DNA from: Dittrichia graveolens
Taxonomy: Eukaryota > Streptophyta > Magnoliopsida > Asterales > Asteraceae
Length of the DNA: 64,000 nt
Assembly: GCA_038502395.1 (NCBI GenBank)
Contig: JARJIL010000001.1
Coordinates: 106,968,994 to 107,032,993, forward strand
Reading direction: 5' to 3'
Part shown: positions 10,096-21,468 of the stretch, piece by piece
How the letters are laid out: the number at the start of each line of letters is the position of its first letter
How positions within the stretch are numbered: position 1 is the first letter of the stretch
The notes under the pieces: generated by a model
Told to the model about the DNA's origin: nothing
What the model saw: the letters and a program-made list of their open reading frames with translations, nothing else
The model's database searches: none
Program-made: the position numbers and the translations under genes

Positions 10096-11052
10096 ATGGC
10101 AGATTCAAATGTAGCGAGAGGAGCTGGAAGGAGTAAGCATACTTGGACAAATGAAGAAGATGCGAAGTTAATTGATGCGTTAATGGAGTTACATGCATCC
10201 GGAAAGTATGCCGGTGCTGACAACGGATTCAAACCCGGCTACTTAAATGGAGTTCAACAACTGCTAGACATAAGTCTTCCTAACTCTTGTCTCAAAGCAG
10301 AACCACATATAAAGTCTAGGATGAAGACATGGAAGACACACTTTAGTATTGTATATGACATGGTGCATACAAGTGGGTTCGGTTGGGATGAGCAAAATAC
10401 TTGTGTAGTTGCTGAGGACAGTGTTTGGGACGAATACGTCAAGGTATATTTTAAAGAAATATATTTTTATTGATTAAAGTTTATTCTAAATTTATTTCTG
10501 ATTGACTTGTAATCACACAAAGGTGCCGCAAGTTTTCGAGGCAAGCCATTCCCGTTCTATGACAAACTTTGTACCATCTTTGGTAAGGACAGAGCAACCG
10601 GTAGTAAAGCAACTGATCTTGGGGAAGAAGATGATGTCGTTCCAGAGACACAAAGAAGTTCCCCGATTGATCTTGGAGAAGACGATGATGTCATTCAAGA
10701 TGCCCATCGATCTCAAGGACCAACAAGTAGTGTAACCAGCAAACGTAAAAGAGGCAAAAGCATGGAAAGTGATTAAACATATCGGGAATCTTGCAAAGAG
10801 ATGAAGGAAGTATTTGTTAAATTTGGAGAGATTGTAGGAGAAAATTTCAATAAAGAAAGCTTGGAAGCTCGTGAAATCTTTGACAAGGTTAGTGACGAGC
10901 TAAAAGTTTTACAAAGGATTACTATGACAAAGCGTTTTAAAGCTGCTCAGTTGATTGGTAAGGATGTGCTTCTTGGACGATTATTTCTTGGGTTGACACA
11001 AGAGGAGAAAATATGCATGGTGGAATCGTACACCGATAGTTCCGTTGGATAA
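10096..11052 (+). pseudogene. Myb/SANT-like second protein of the Harbinger element, broken
   Basis: PIF/Harbinger elements carry a second gene whose Myb/SANT-like protein helps the transposase reach DNA. The ATG at 10,096 opens MADSNVARGAG, then a trihelix-like region (HTWTNEEDAKLIDALMEL, GYLNGVQQLL, KSRMKTWK). Exon 1 ends at 10,443 with AAG|GTATAT. After an intron the frame resumes at about 10,524 with FRGKPFPFYDKLCTIFGKDRA, an acidic stretch, and SKRKRGKS. An in-frame TAA follows MESD (about 10,774). The same frame then continues from YRESCKEMKEVF to the end at 11,052. The splice phase at the exon 2 start is one base off, so at least one further lesion is likely. Confidence 0.85.
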
Positions 11053-11531
11053 ATGTTTGTGATTATTGGTTTTTTGTTAGACTTTGGTTGAAGTTACTTT
11101 TTGTTACCCTGGTTGAAAGGGGTTTTTTGATCTACATTATACACAATGCATTTTAATGATTAATAAATGTTATTTTTTATTTATTTTTTAATGTTAAAAT
11201 ATATTATTTTATACGCTGATTATGTGTTCGTTTGTTAAATTGACCATCAATAAAATTTGAAATAGATGAAGTTGGATTGTTAATCGACACAAATTGATTG
11301 TTAAATATTGAAACAAAAAAAAATGCAATCGATAAATTTGATACAATTCTCAATTGAAATCTCTGTGCTACCAAACAAGAGAAATGATTCTCTGTTACAA
11401 ATCTCTGCTGAATTCTCTGTGCTACCAAACAGAAGATTCAATTCTCATTCTTCAGACTAATTCTCTTTCTCTGCAATTCCATTTTCTGCAATCATTTCTC
11501 TGCAATTCCATTCTCTGTACCAAACGCACCC
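11053..11531. mobile_element. 3' end of the PIF/Harbinger element
   Basis: Subterminal copies of CTCTGTGCTACCAAAC lead to the terminal CTGTACCAAACGCACCC ending at 11,531; its inverse GGGTGCGTTTGG is a typical PIF/Harbinger terminus. The next bases are TTA (11,532-11,534), the usual 3-bp target. The sites at 2,851 and 58,850 show the same locus uninterrupted (ATC-TTA-AACTC). Confidence 0.75.
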
Positions 11532-12027
11532 TTAAACTCATTAGTTAGTTTGTTAGAGCTTTTATAACAAAAATAGTCAAAGTTGCGGGCCAGAAATTAA
11601 TTATTATAATATAATTTTTTTTCGCTTCCACCGACGACGATAACAAAAATTACCAACCACAAATTATATCCTATTTGTTTATTTGTTTCCTATATATGAT
11701 ATGTGATTTAATTATTAAACGAAGATAAATTCTATAAAAAATTATTGAACCTTGTTGGAGTTTCAGGTGTGTATATATATAGACAAAAGTTCATTTGAGA
11801 ATTATTTTTATTACGGGTACCGCGATAACCAATCTTAGTCTTCCAATTTCCCCTCCTTCAATTGGATTGCCCACCCATGAATTTATTACATGCACCCTGT
11901 CACACTCAATTCCTCCACGCTCTTCAAACAAGAACTGTTTTTCGTACTAGAACTACGAGAACCAATCTTGGCCGTTCATTTTGCGATAAGATTGGTTCTC
12001 GTACGAAAAACAGTTCTCATTTGAATT

Positions 12028-12090
<63 letters not shown>

Positions 12091-14892
12091 GAGGGTTAAT
12101 GCGAAAAGTGCGAAAAACAACTTCAACCATTGATTTGTTTTTTATTTTGTGATTCAGATTAATCATAATTTATATTTTTATTTAATTTAAAATGACAAAT
12201 TAGTAAATATAATTATTTTCTCTTTCATTTCTCCAAATAATTTTTTCTAGATTTTTAGAATTTACTTTTACTTATTAATAATACAGTATTCACTAATTTA
12301 CAATTTTTTTTGATATGTATACTATGCTCATTATTTTTCTAGATTTTTACATTTTACTTCTACTTTATGAATATGGTGTTTACTACTGAACACAACTTGC
12401 GATTTACTAAAATTTTCGTTATGCATACTATGTTCGTTAGTGTACGCAGCTATGCAGGACAGTTATCAAAACCATAAATACGTGTGTTCACTATTAAATA
12501 CATGATTCCTTTAAAATTATAGAGAAGATTACTTTTATTAGCAACACTAAACATAAATTTTAAATACTCAACCAAAAAAAATAATGACATAGAACAAATA
12601 AAGAACATGAAACAAGAAACAGTACTCATAATTAAAAGAACAACACCAATAGTATTAAACATCTATTTAATGAACACTATTAATCTTATAAAAAAGACAA
12701 ACAGTAAGAAATAGAAAATGGCTATAAAATGGCTATGAACTATTGAACATAAAACAAGAAAAAAAAAACATTATTGAACAACACATTAGTAGTTGTGGAT
12801 CTCATCAATCCACGCCTACCAACCAAGAAAAAAGGTCAAAAATGTATCCCATTTTTTAATTAATTCAGTGACTGTTCAATGCCATACCTATTTATTTTGT
12901 AATTTGTTGGTCCCTTGTAAGCCCAAAAGAATAAGTCCTTTTTACCTAATATATTTATACAAGTCCAATAAAACCTAGTAGCATAAATACTTTTATTAAA
13001 ATATAAACCCAAATAATATTAATAATAATCTTTTATCGTTAATGGAAATCAGGTATTATTACTCCCTTCATATCCACCGATCTCCTCTCGGTTACTCCCT
13101 CAAAACTCGAATAGTAAAACAACTCAAAACCTTCATAAATCTCAACTAAAATTCCTGAAAACAGTATCTAATTGATTTCCAGCGTTTTGGTGCAAAATGA
13201 TGACAATCCAATACCTTCTCCTCTTGGTTCTTGATGAATACATGCACAAACACCCTGAACAAACACCAAGTCCTCTACAGTATCATCCTAGGGTTGTGTG
13301 CCCTAAATTTGAGTTTAAATACATTTCTTATCTTCCCAAAATGACAACATAAGTCCCTTGAATTAAAAATGGCAATAATGAGGTCATTTTGTACAATTAA
13401 TACCCCCCCTTTTAAATCAATATTTACTTACGTTTATGTTTTTCAAAACCGGATATTACAGTGTAATTGAAGTCTTTTTGCAAAATATAATCTATACCCT
13501 TAAACATGTCAAATAAGGAATAGAACGCAACTGTATATGTAAGGTATCTGTTTTTTCATGGTTTAATAGCTAGTTGGCAAATCTTCATGTTTCAACTTGT
13601 AACAACCAAAAATAACAAATAATTAATCTTGGTTTCATCTCTATAAAAGGATCTATAATGAGTTAAACATGAGCCCATTTTAGAGCTAAAATCCCCATGC
13701 ATAACGAGTTGATAAGCTTGTTACAAACATTGCTTCATGTGCGTGGAAGGCTTGTTATTACGAGCTGGTAGTGTTTGCTAGTAACGAGTTTACCAACTCG
13801 TTATTTGTGTTTTTCCATCCAATAATTAACTTAACAATAAATAGTTGTATGTAAGTTCAATGATGATAGTGATTCATGTTATCATTATAGAATATTAGTG
13901 ATGAGCTGATGATGCTCACGTAATAGTTAATTAGTGATGGTAATTAACGATACTAATTATCATTAAGGATGCTCTAAGTGTTATTATCTCCATAATTACA
14001 TACCAAGTTATATTGACAAAGATATACATAATAACATAAAGGAAGTTTGCCTTAATTACCTTTATATTAAAAAGGCAAATTGCATAAAAATATATAATTT
14101 TTACCTAAGTTTTTATGATATTTAGGCAAATTGTCAAGAAATGTGACATACGTAGATATCAAAATTTGTCAATAAAGGTAATGTGTATTTTTTGTCAAGA
14201 AAGTACAATAAATTTCTCTTTGTTATTAAATGAAAACTTGGTCTCATAACTTTGATTTTTTACCATGTCATGATACTCTTTTTAATAATAAATTAAAGTT
14301 TGTAATTGTGTTATGCAAAACTGAAATTTACTATTCTTTTTTTATAACAAATGAAAATTTATAATCTTTTTTAGGCATAAAAAATTGTACGTCATATTTA
14401 TTAGCATATATATATATATATATATAATGGATCAATAAAGGTCCTATGTTTAAACATAGACCCCAAAGGCTAAATCTGGACCATTAGATTTTTTAATTCA
14501 ATGGTCAAGATCTAATAATGGCATTATTGTAATTAAGTAACCAATTATAAGATTTAATTATAGAAAAAAGGTAATATAGGAATCTTCCAAACTCACGCCT
14601 CCTTAAGGCTTCTTAAAAGTTTTTGTTTTAAAATTTTTAGTTACCTCTTAAATCTTTAAATGACCATAACTATTTCAATTTTATGAATTTGAGAAATTTT
14701 TTTTACCAATATACTCTTTTTTAATCCTCTTTCAAACAAGACCACTCTTGTCATATTTCTGAAAATTTTATTTCGAAAATGCAAACCCAATGAAAATGAT
14801 ACCAAAATGTTATCATTTTGAATCCTGTGAATTTTTATCATTTTCGGCTGTAACCATATGTATCTATATCATTTTGAGCTAAATCATGTGTA
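11532..14892. repeat. Large direct duplication, right copy
   Basis: Near-identical to 2,851-6,616 with a 389-bp deletion after 12,882 and small indels. It begins exactly at the Harbinger end and runs into the complete foldback element. No gene is supported in it. Confidence 0.95.
12031..12087. repeat. (CA)n-(TA)n compound microsatellite
   Basis: Counterpart of 3,350-3,387 with longer CA and TA runs; it abuts the AAGGGAGGGTTAATGCG element end. Confidence 0.9.
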
Positions 14893-16327
14893 TTTATATC
14901 ATCTTTGGCTAAAAACATGTGTATTTATATATGTTTTTTTTGGCTAAAATCATGTGCATTTATATCATTTTCGGGCTAAAAACATGTGAACTTTTATCAT
15001 TAAATTGTTATCATTTTCGGTTTGAAAGTTATCATTTCCAGCCACCGAGAATGATAACTTCCAGCCTCCCGAAAATGATAACTTTCATCCACCCAAAAAT
15101 GATAACTTTTCATACGAAAATGATAACAATTCCAATAGAAAATGATTACATTTTCCAGCCACTGAAAATGATAAATTCTAGCCACCAGTTGAAAATGATA
15201 ACATTTTCCAGCTACCGAAAATGATAAATTGCAGCCACCAGTTGAAAATGCTAACATTTTCCAGCTACCGAAAATGAAAACTTTCCAGCTGAAAATGATA
15301 ACAATTTCAGTTGAAAATGATATCATTTTCCAGAAGAAAATGATAACAATATATAAGATTTAAAATGATAACTTCTAGCCACCTGAAAATGATAACTTTC
15401 TAGCTGAAAATGATAACAATTCTAGTTGAAAATGATAACATTTTCTAGCCATTGAAAATGATAACTTCCAGCCACTAGTTGAAAATGATAACTTTCCGCC
15501 ACCGAAAATAAAAACTTCCAGCCGAAAATGATAACAATTTCAGTTGAAAATTATATCATTTTTCAGATGAAAATAATAACAATATATAACATTTAAAATG
15601 ATAACTTTCAGTCATCCCAAAATGATAACTTTTCAGCCGAAAATGATAACAATTCAAGTTGAAAATGATAACATTTTCCGGCCATCGAAAATGATAACTT
15701 CCGGCCACCAGTTAAAAATGATAACATTTTCAGCCGAAATGATAACAATTCCAGTCGCCAGTTAAAAATGATAAGATTAATTTTCCAGCCACCGAAAATG
15801 ATAATTTCTGGCCACACTTTCCAGCCACCAAAAATGATATTTTCCAGCCGAAAATGATAAAAATACACATGTTTTTAGCCTAAAATGATATAAATACACG
15901 TGTTTTTTAGCTCAAAATGATATAAATACACATAATTTTAGCAGAAAATGATATAGATACACATGGTTACAGCCGAAAATGATAAAAATTCATATGATTC
16001 AAAATGATAACATTTTCATATGGTTTGCATTTTTGAAATAAAATTTTCAGAAATATGACAAGAGTGGTCTTGTTTGAAAGAGGATTAAAAAATGAGTACA
16101 TTGGTATAATTTTTTTGCTCAAATTCTCAAAATTGAAATAGTTATGGTTATTTAAATATTTAAGGGGTAAATAAAAAATTAAAAAAGAAAATGTTGAGAA
16201 AGTATTATGAGAAGCGCGTGAGTGTAAATTTTATTTTACAATTACTATTTTGTCCTTTTAAATGAGTGGTTGAGAATTGGCCTTTGAGTTCTATGTTTAA
16301 GAGTGGGAATATGTGGATCCTTACCCT

Positions 16328-16330
<3 letters not shown>
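14427..16330. mobile_element. Foldback element with long inverted arms, bounded by (TA)n
   Basis: The sequence just inside the left TA run (TTTAAACATAGACCCCAAAGG and onward) reappears inverted just inside the right TA run (CCTTTGAGTTCTATGTTTAA). Homology between arms continues for roughly 450-550 bp, through the phrases ACAAGACCACTCTTGTCATA and TTTCTGAAAATTTTATTTC. The centre is filled with AAAATGATAAC repeats. There is no coding capacity. Transcripts could fold into a very long hairpin and feed small-RNA production; that is inference. Confidence 0.8.
15040..15990. repeat. Degenerate AAAATGATAAC tandem array
   Basis: Several dozen copies of (G)AAAATGATAAC are spaced about 15-30 bp, separated by variants of TTCCAGCCACC. 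Left of about 15,040 the same motif appears inverted (GTTATCATTTTC), so orientation flips there and the array is expanded only on the right side. The 60-108 codon ORFs that cross it are by-products of the repeat. Confidence 0.9.

Positions 16331-16369
<39 letters not shown>
16331..16369. repeat. (TA)n between two different elements
   Basis: The run separates the foldback element on its left from a GGTTCATGCG-type element end on its right. Confidence 0.95.
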
Positions 16370-16371
<2 letters not shown>

Positions 16372-17283
16372 TGGTTCATGCGAGAACCTGTTTTTTTACG
16401 AGAAGTGCGTGAAGCATTTTGAACCATTATATGATTTAATCAATGGTTAATAGTGTTCATGGCATTTTGGTAATTATTAAGATATAGAAGGTAATTAATT
16501 GAAACAAACAAAGGGTTTGAATGTCCTTTTAGAACAATTAAATCCTACCCTAATTAAAACCAATCTCATATATATCTAAATATCAATTACAGCAGCCCCA
16601 CCGTCCCCACATCCAAAAACCGTCTCCTATCGGCTTGAAGGTCACCTCACCTCACTACCGCAAAGCCCAATATCGTTTAAGCTTAGTTCTATCACCACCG
16701 ATCTACATGTTGCCGATTGTTGTCGCCGTCAGCTATGGTGGCCATCGTCACTTACTTCAATCTGGTCTACATGCCGCCGGTATCACACCGACGACTAGGG
16801 TTTATGACTTCACCGTCACTGCTGTGAGCCATTACCACTCGCGTAAGGTTTATGGCTTCACCGCCGTCTAACGCCATCACACAGACACCTCTACCTTATC
16901 CATACCGTTGCCTTTGAAGTTGTCTCCATCTGTGACTTTGCCCCCATTGTAAACATACTATGTTTATCACCATCTTGATTTCTTTTCTTTTTATTCTTCG
17001 CTTCATCTTGGTGTTACAAATATTGGTGTAGTAGACTTCTTGGTTAATCACCTGCTTGGTGTTTTTATCATCACATATAACTACAAATGGGGATGTTGGT
17101 GCTGTAGATTTCATTATCTCCATCTTGTTTTTCTTTTACATTTTTTGTATTCATCATAAATAACTATAAATTAGATGTTTTTTAAACGGTTTAGTATCCA
17201 AAAGTATATCGAAGTTGTCACTTTTTACTATTGTATATACCCAACTTCAAAAACTACCATTTAATGTATTGAACATCCAAAAA
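16370..17283. mobile_element. (TA)n-bounded element end (GGTTCATGCG type) with possible captured sequence
   Basis: Begins GGTGGTTCATGCGAGAACC directly after TA repeats, like the ends at 3,388 and (inverted) 20,645. A less AT-rich stretch at 16,590-16,930 has CACCG/CCGTC-rich text that reads like part of a gene, but no ORF there is recognisable. This end and the inverted end near 20,645 could be the two termini of one element that carries the gypsy fragment between them; this is not proven. Confidence 0.4.
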
Positions 17284-19181
17284 TGTAACACCCGCAAACC
17301 CGGACTAGTTGTTAGCGGGTTAGCGGTACGTGCTTATGTGTTTAATTTGAATAATCTAATTATGTGATTATTTTATTTAAAGTACTAATCTTGACAATTT
17401 ATTAATTAATTAAAAGGAGTTAACTAATTTGGAGTATTTAAATATGCATGATGGTTTGTATGTATGAAAGTAAGTATGTATGTTTGTATGTATGCATGTA
17501 TTTAAATGGATAAGATTATTTACAAACACCTCCTGCTTAGTTTGAAGTGCAAAGATGTGTACGTGTGTCTGTATATGGACAAGTCACCTCTTCATTTGTA
17601 TGAAGTTTTGAAGGTGTTTGTGTGTGTTTATGCTTTCCTTGTGAAGAAGAAAGCAAACTTGAAGTTTCTAAGTTCAAGATTTGTACATTGTTGAAAATTC
17701 AAGAAAAAGATTACATATTGTTCTATATTTGTTTAGAGATTTATGCTAGTTTGATTATGTTGTTACTGTATGATGATAGAAATATGAAGAACACCATTGT
17801 TGATGAACTTGAAGCTTTAGAAAGCTTACTTGGTTGATGGGTTTTCTTAGTTTTGATGTTTTAATTGATGTTGAGGTATCTATGATGTTTACACACATGA
17901 TAAATGAATTTTAGATATGTTTTAGAAGTGTTTTGGTCTGAATTTAGACTTGGATAAGGAGTTAAAGATTGTATAAGTCGGTTGGATATTGAAGAAAAAG
18001 AAGAAGATGTTGCAGGTTCAGTCGCAACGCGACGCGACCAATAGGGGGACGCGACGCGTTCCCGACTTTGGTCCGACATTTGCTTTTTTTGATCAGACTT
18101 TCGTAGAAAGGTTCATCCGACCCTTTTTCATCCGACCTTTGGTCCGACTTTTGGATGATGGTCTGACTTTCGTAAGGTGGTCCGACTTTTGAATGTGTGG
18201 ATCCGACCTTCGAATGAGGGATCCGACTTTTTTATGGCGACGCGACGCGTCGGTGGTCTGGATGCGACGCGTCCGCGTGTTTTCAGGAAATGTTGTTGTT
18301 CGTTGAATTCTTTGATGCTGAATGCTATATACTTATTCATATGTGAATCCAACTTAGTGTTATGATAAATAGAGATATAAATATATGTGGATGAATATAT
18401 TTATGAATCCGAGACTAATTTTGTTGTTACTGTGTTTTCAGGAAACACAAAGACTCAGTGATATAAGATATCTGAGTTTCGCGCTTGAGAACGAGAGGTG
18501 AGTGGATGTTAACTCACGGATGGTAAAGATTATGATTGATATGATTGATGTGACACATGCGTATGTGATTGATAGACTGTTAAGTATGATGCTTATTGAT
18601 TGTGTTGTTGATTACATATGATTGCATGATTATTTGGCCGATATGCACTCATTGGATGATATTGAGTTGCGTTTGAGAAGTCAGTTATACGTGGAATTGG
18701 GCTGGGTTCGTCTGCTGATTGGTTGAATAGTGGTAGTCCTACTGATACAGTGGGGAATTTCACTGTGCCAATTCAGCGGAGGGCTATTGGTAAACCTTTG
18801 CTTTGGTCAGCATTGGTTGTAGGTTCTGCGCCGAACCGCCGGTCTTCTTGATTGTGTGGTTACATGCTTTTGTATCAATTGTTGATGTTTGCTTTTGTGA
18901 TTAGCTTCTTCTCACTTAGGTTTGTGCTAATTCCCCTCAGTTGATTGTTTTTGTAGATTTGTGAGTTGTTGGTGTTGTTGAAGGAATGCTTGACCTTGCT
19001 CTGATATGTATTTTAAAAGGAAACAAGCCATATGTATTTAGTAACACCAAGACAAATGTTGTATCTTTTATGAACAGATTTTTTTGATGATGATTGTAAA
19101 TATTGTACTTTATGTAAATTCTTGTTTAAATGCTTCTGCAACGCGTTTTAAAAAAATGGCTTAGGATTTTTCGATGTTATA
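17284..19181 (+). mobile_element. Ty3/gypsy-type 5' LTR, about 1.9 kb
   Basis: Starts TGTAACACCC, a common gypsy LTR start, and ends GATGTTATA just before the primer site at 19,185. A GC-rich cluster of palindromic GCGACGCGTC motifs lies at 18,018-18,060 and 18,236-18,280. A run of TCCGACTTT-like repeats sits between them. No 3' LTR was found in the window. Confidence 0.75.
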
Positions 19182-19184
19182 GCT

Positions 19185-19197
19185 TGGTATCAGAGCC
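19185..19197 (+). promoter_or_regulatory. tRNA-Met primer-binding site
   Basis: TGGTATCAGAGCC, complementary to the 3' end of initiator tRNA-Met, placed three bases after the LTR end. Confidence 0.85.
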
Positions 19198-19371
19198 TTG
19201 GTTTAACGATGCATGCACGGCTAGAGTGTTGCATTCCCGAATCTTGGCTCGTGACAGGTCAAACTTTCCTCCGGGTGAATTAGAATGAGTTGAAGATGCT
19301 TGTGGTAGCTAGAATTTTGTGTACTAACGGGTTATGCTAATGAATTGTGAGATGATGTGATTGTTACAGAT

Positions 19372-19980
19372 ATGGCTGATAGAGAGATTCAGTCCTTCCT
19401 CCTGTGACCCAAGCGACAGTAGAGGCACTAATAATAGAAGAATTGGATACTACTAATGTAGCAGGAACCTCGGGTCAAACTCACGAAGAGGATCAGAGTG
19501 AGTACATATTCAAACCTGAGAATGAGTTGTTAGATCTTCGAAACATGGTTCACAGTTTGGAGCAGCAGAGGCATACTCAACCTGAACCAACCTCAATCCC
19601 AACTGCGATTACCACTCATTCAACCACGTTACCAGTGACGGTACCACTTCCTCTGGTAACTCATGTTATGCCACAACCCTTTTATTATCCATTTACATCA
19701 CAAGGATCCTTTCTTTTTACGTTTCCTGGATATAAACAACCGTGCACGTACAAGCAATTCCTGGATTGCGAGCCATCAGAGTACAAAGGAAACTCTGACC
19801 CTAATATTACTTTGAACTGGTTGCGAGAGATGGTCAAGGCGTTGGACGCCTATAATTGTGAGGAGGAGTCGAAGGTGAATTTTGCAACGAGAATGTTGAA
19901 AGGGGATGCAATGGTGTGGTGGGAATCATCGACAGGGCATTTTACTAAGCAGCAACAGGAGAGTATTAGTGAACATGTAT
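19372..19980 (+). pseudogene. Gypsy gag, 5' part only
   Basis: Gag is the capsid-type protein of the retrotransposon. The likely ATG at 19,372 (MADREIQ) is separated by a one-base frame change from the long reading frame that starts at 19,404. That frame includes the retrotransposon gag domain: FLDCEPSEYKGNSDP, LNWLREMVKALDAY, VNFATRMLKGDAMVWWES. It stops at 19,980 well short of the zinc knuckle, protease and pol. The sequence after it belongs to an inverted MITE, so the element was cut off by insertion or rearrangement. Confidence 0.85.
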
Positions 19981-20645
19981 GAAGTTGGTTGTTTTTTTAA
20001 ATTAATAGATAATTTGAACTAGGAAGCTAGAGTTTTGTTTATTAGTGAATAATTCTTTATGAAGATTTTAAGTTGACTTATACAATTGTTTATTGGTGAA
20101 CTCAGAATTTTTTATGCTTACTGTTTATTGATATTAGGTTGTTTATTATTGAAAGTAAGTTTAATTTATTAATTTATCCATTCATTATTGAACATAGTTA
20201 TTAGTTGTTAACTTTAACTAATCATAATATTAAAATTTTAAATCTATCTAAACACCATAAAAAAGACTTCCAAAAATTTTGTATTATGCATGTTATACAC
20301 TCACTAGTGAACTTTGATTATATGATTTAAAATGTTCATTTTTGGTTTTGATAATTGTTGGGCGTGGATGTATTCACTAATGAATACTATATACATAACG
20401 AAAATTTTGTGAATTGTAAATTTGTGATCAGTAGTGAACACCATATTGAATAATAAAATCAAGTAATTCTAAAAATCTGGGAAAAAAATTAATTAGAGAG
20501 GAGAGAGAAAATATTTTTTTACTAATATACCCTTTTGAATTAAATAAAAAGATTAATTATCATTAATGTGAACCACAAGATTAAAATTATTTCTTCTTGT
20601 ATTTCTCGCAAAAAAAAAAGACTTCTCTCATGAACCCTCTCCTAT
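19981..20645 (-). mobile_element. GGTTCATGCG-family element, inverted, ending in (TA)n
   Basis: Read on the minus strand from 20,645 it begins GGAGAGGGTTCATGAGAGAAG and follows the same order of phrases as 3,388-3,980. It abuts the truncated gag on one side and TA repeats on the other. Confidence 0.6.
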
Positions 20646-21096
20646 ATATATAAATATATATTAATTAGATATTATATATTACATATAAATTATACAGATA
20701 CGTACTTCATACGTATATGTTGGATAAAAACGTGGGTAAATGCCAAAAACAAAAAGAAAGTCAAGGATTTTAATTGTTATGGTGGGTGTCATGTGTAGTT
20801 TGATGTATTTACGTTGATTTCGTTTTAATGATTAATTATTATTTGTCTTCCGTATATACATTCTCGTTTATTTTTTAAGGTTAAGTGTAAAAGAACTTTG
20901 TAGTGGTTGGACCGATCGTGCTTAACCATCTTTCGTGATGCTATAGATGGTGGGTGCTTACTCACACCATTTGTGCCTAAATTTAGTCTTTTAGAATAAT
21001 ATTAACGGTTGGCGCCAAGAAAAACCACCACTTTGATGGCTATATATATGTATCATTGTATAGACAGATTTATGTGAATCCAAGTTCCTTTCGTGA
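20646..21096. other. Host flank of the nested stack; no gene
   Basis: AT-rich DNA with no ORF of note. It is continuous in origin with 51,013 onward: both sides of the stack carry ATTAC. Confidence 0.6.
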
Positions 21097-21101
21097 ATTA
21101 C

Positions 21102-21352
21102 TGTTGAGTGTGATTCTTCTTTTGCAACAACAAACACTCTTTTTATTAAGACCACTTTAAGAAGAGAGTACACTTTTGAGAGACTCTTACATTTATGTTT
21201 CTTGGATTGTGTTTGAATCTTAGGTTAGTATGGAACAAATGAGCTCCATGCCTATTTATAGGTGTTTTCCACCTCCTTATAGGAAGATTCTAGATTTTCC
21301 TACACATTAAATACATTCGTGATTATTCTAGAATATTGTACTACAGTCTATA
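21102..21352 (-). repeat. E1 3' LTR, left part
   Basis: Begins TGTTGAGTGTGATTC and stops at CTATA (21,348-21,352), the target duplicated by E2. It matches 50,553-50,803. Confidence 0.95.
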
Positions 21353-21468
21353 TGTTGGTATATGCCCGCTGACATGAACGAGTTGATAGCACTGCTGATG
21401 AAGTATAGGCCTATTGGGTCACACACCAAGTATTGATTCCGGCAACACGATCAAGCGAAAGAGAGAAT

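Noticed and set aside
14919..15868. Several 60-108 codon ORFs with MITF/YHF repeats
   Set aside because: By-products of the AAAATGATAAC array on both strands.
19185..19197. TGGTATCAGAGCC motifs as tRNA genes
   Set aside because: Only the 13-nt primer-site complement is present beside LTR ends; no tRNA fold surrounds them.
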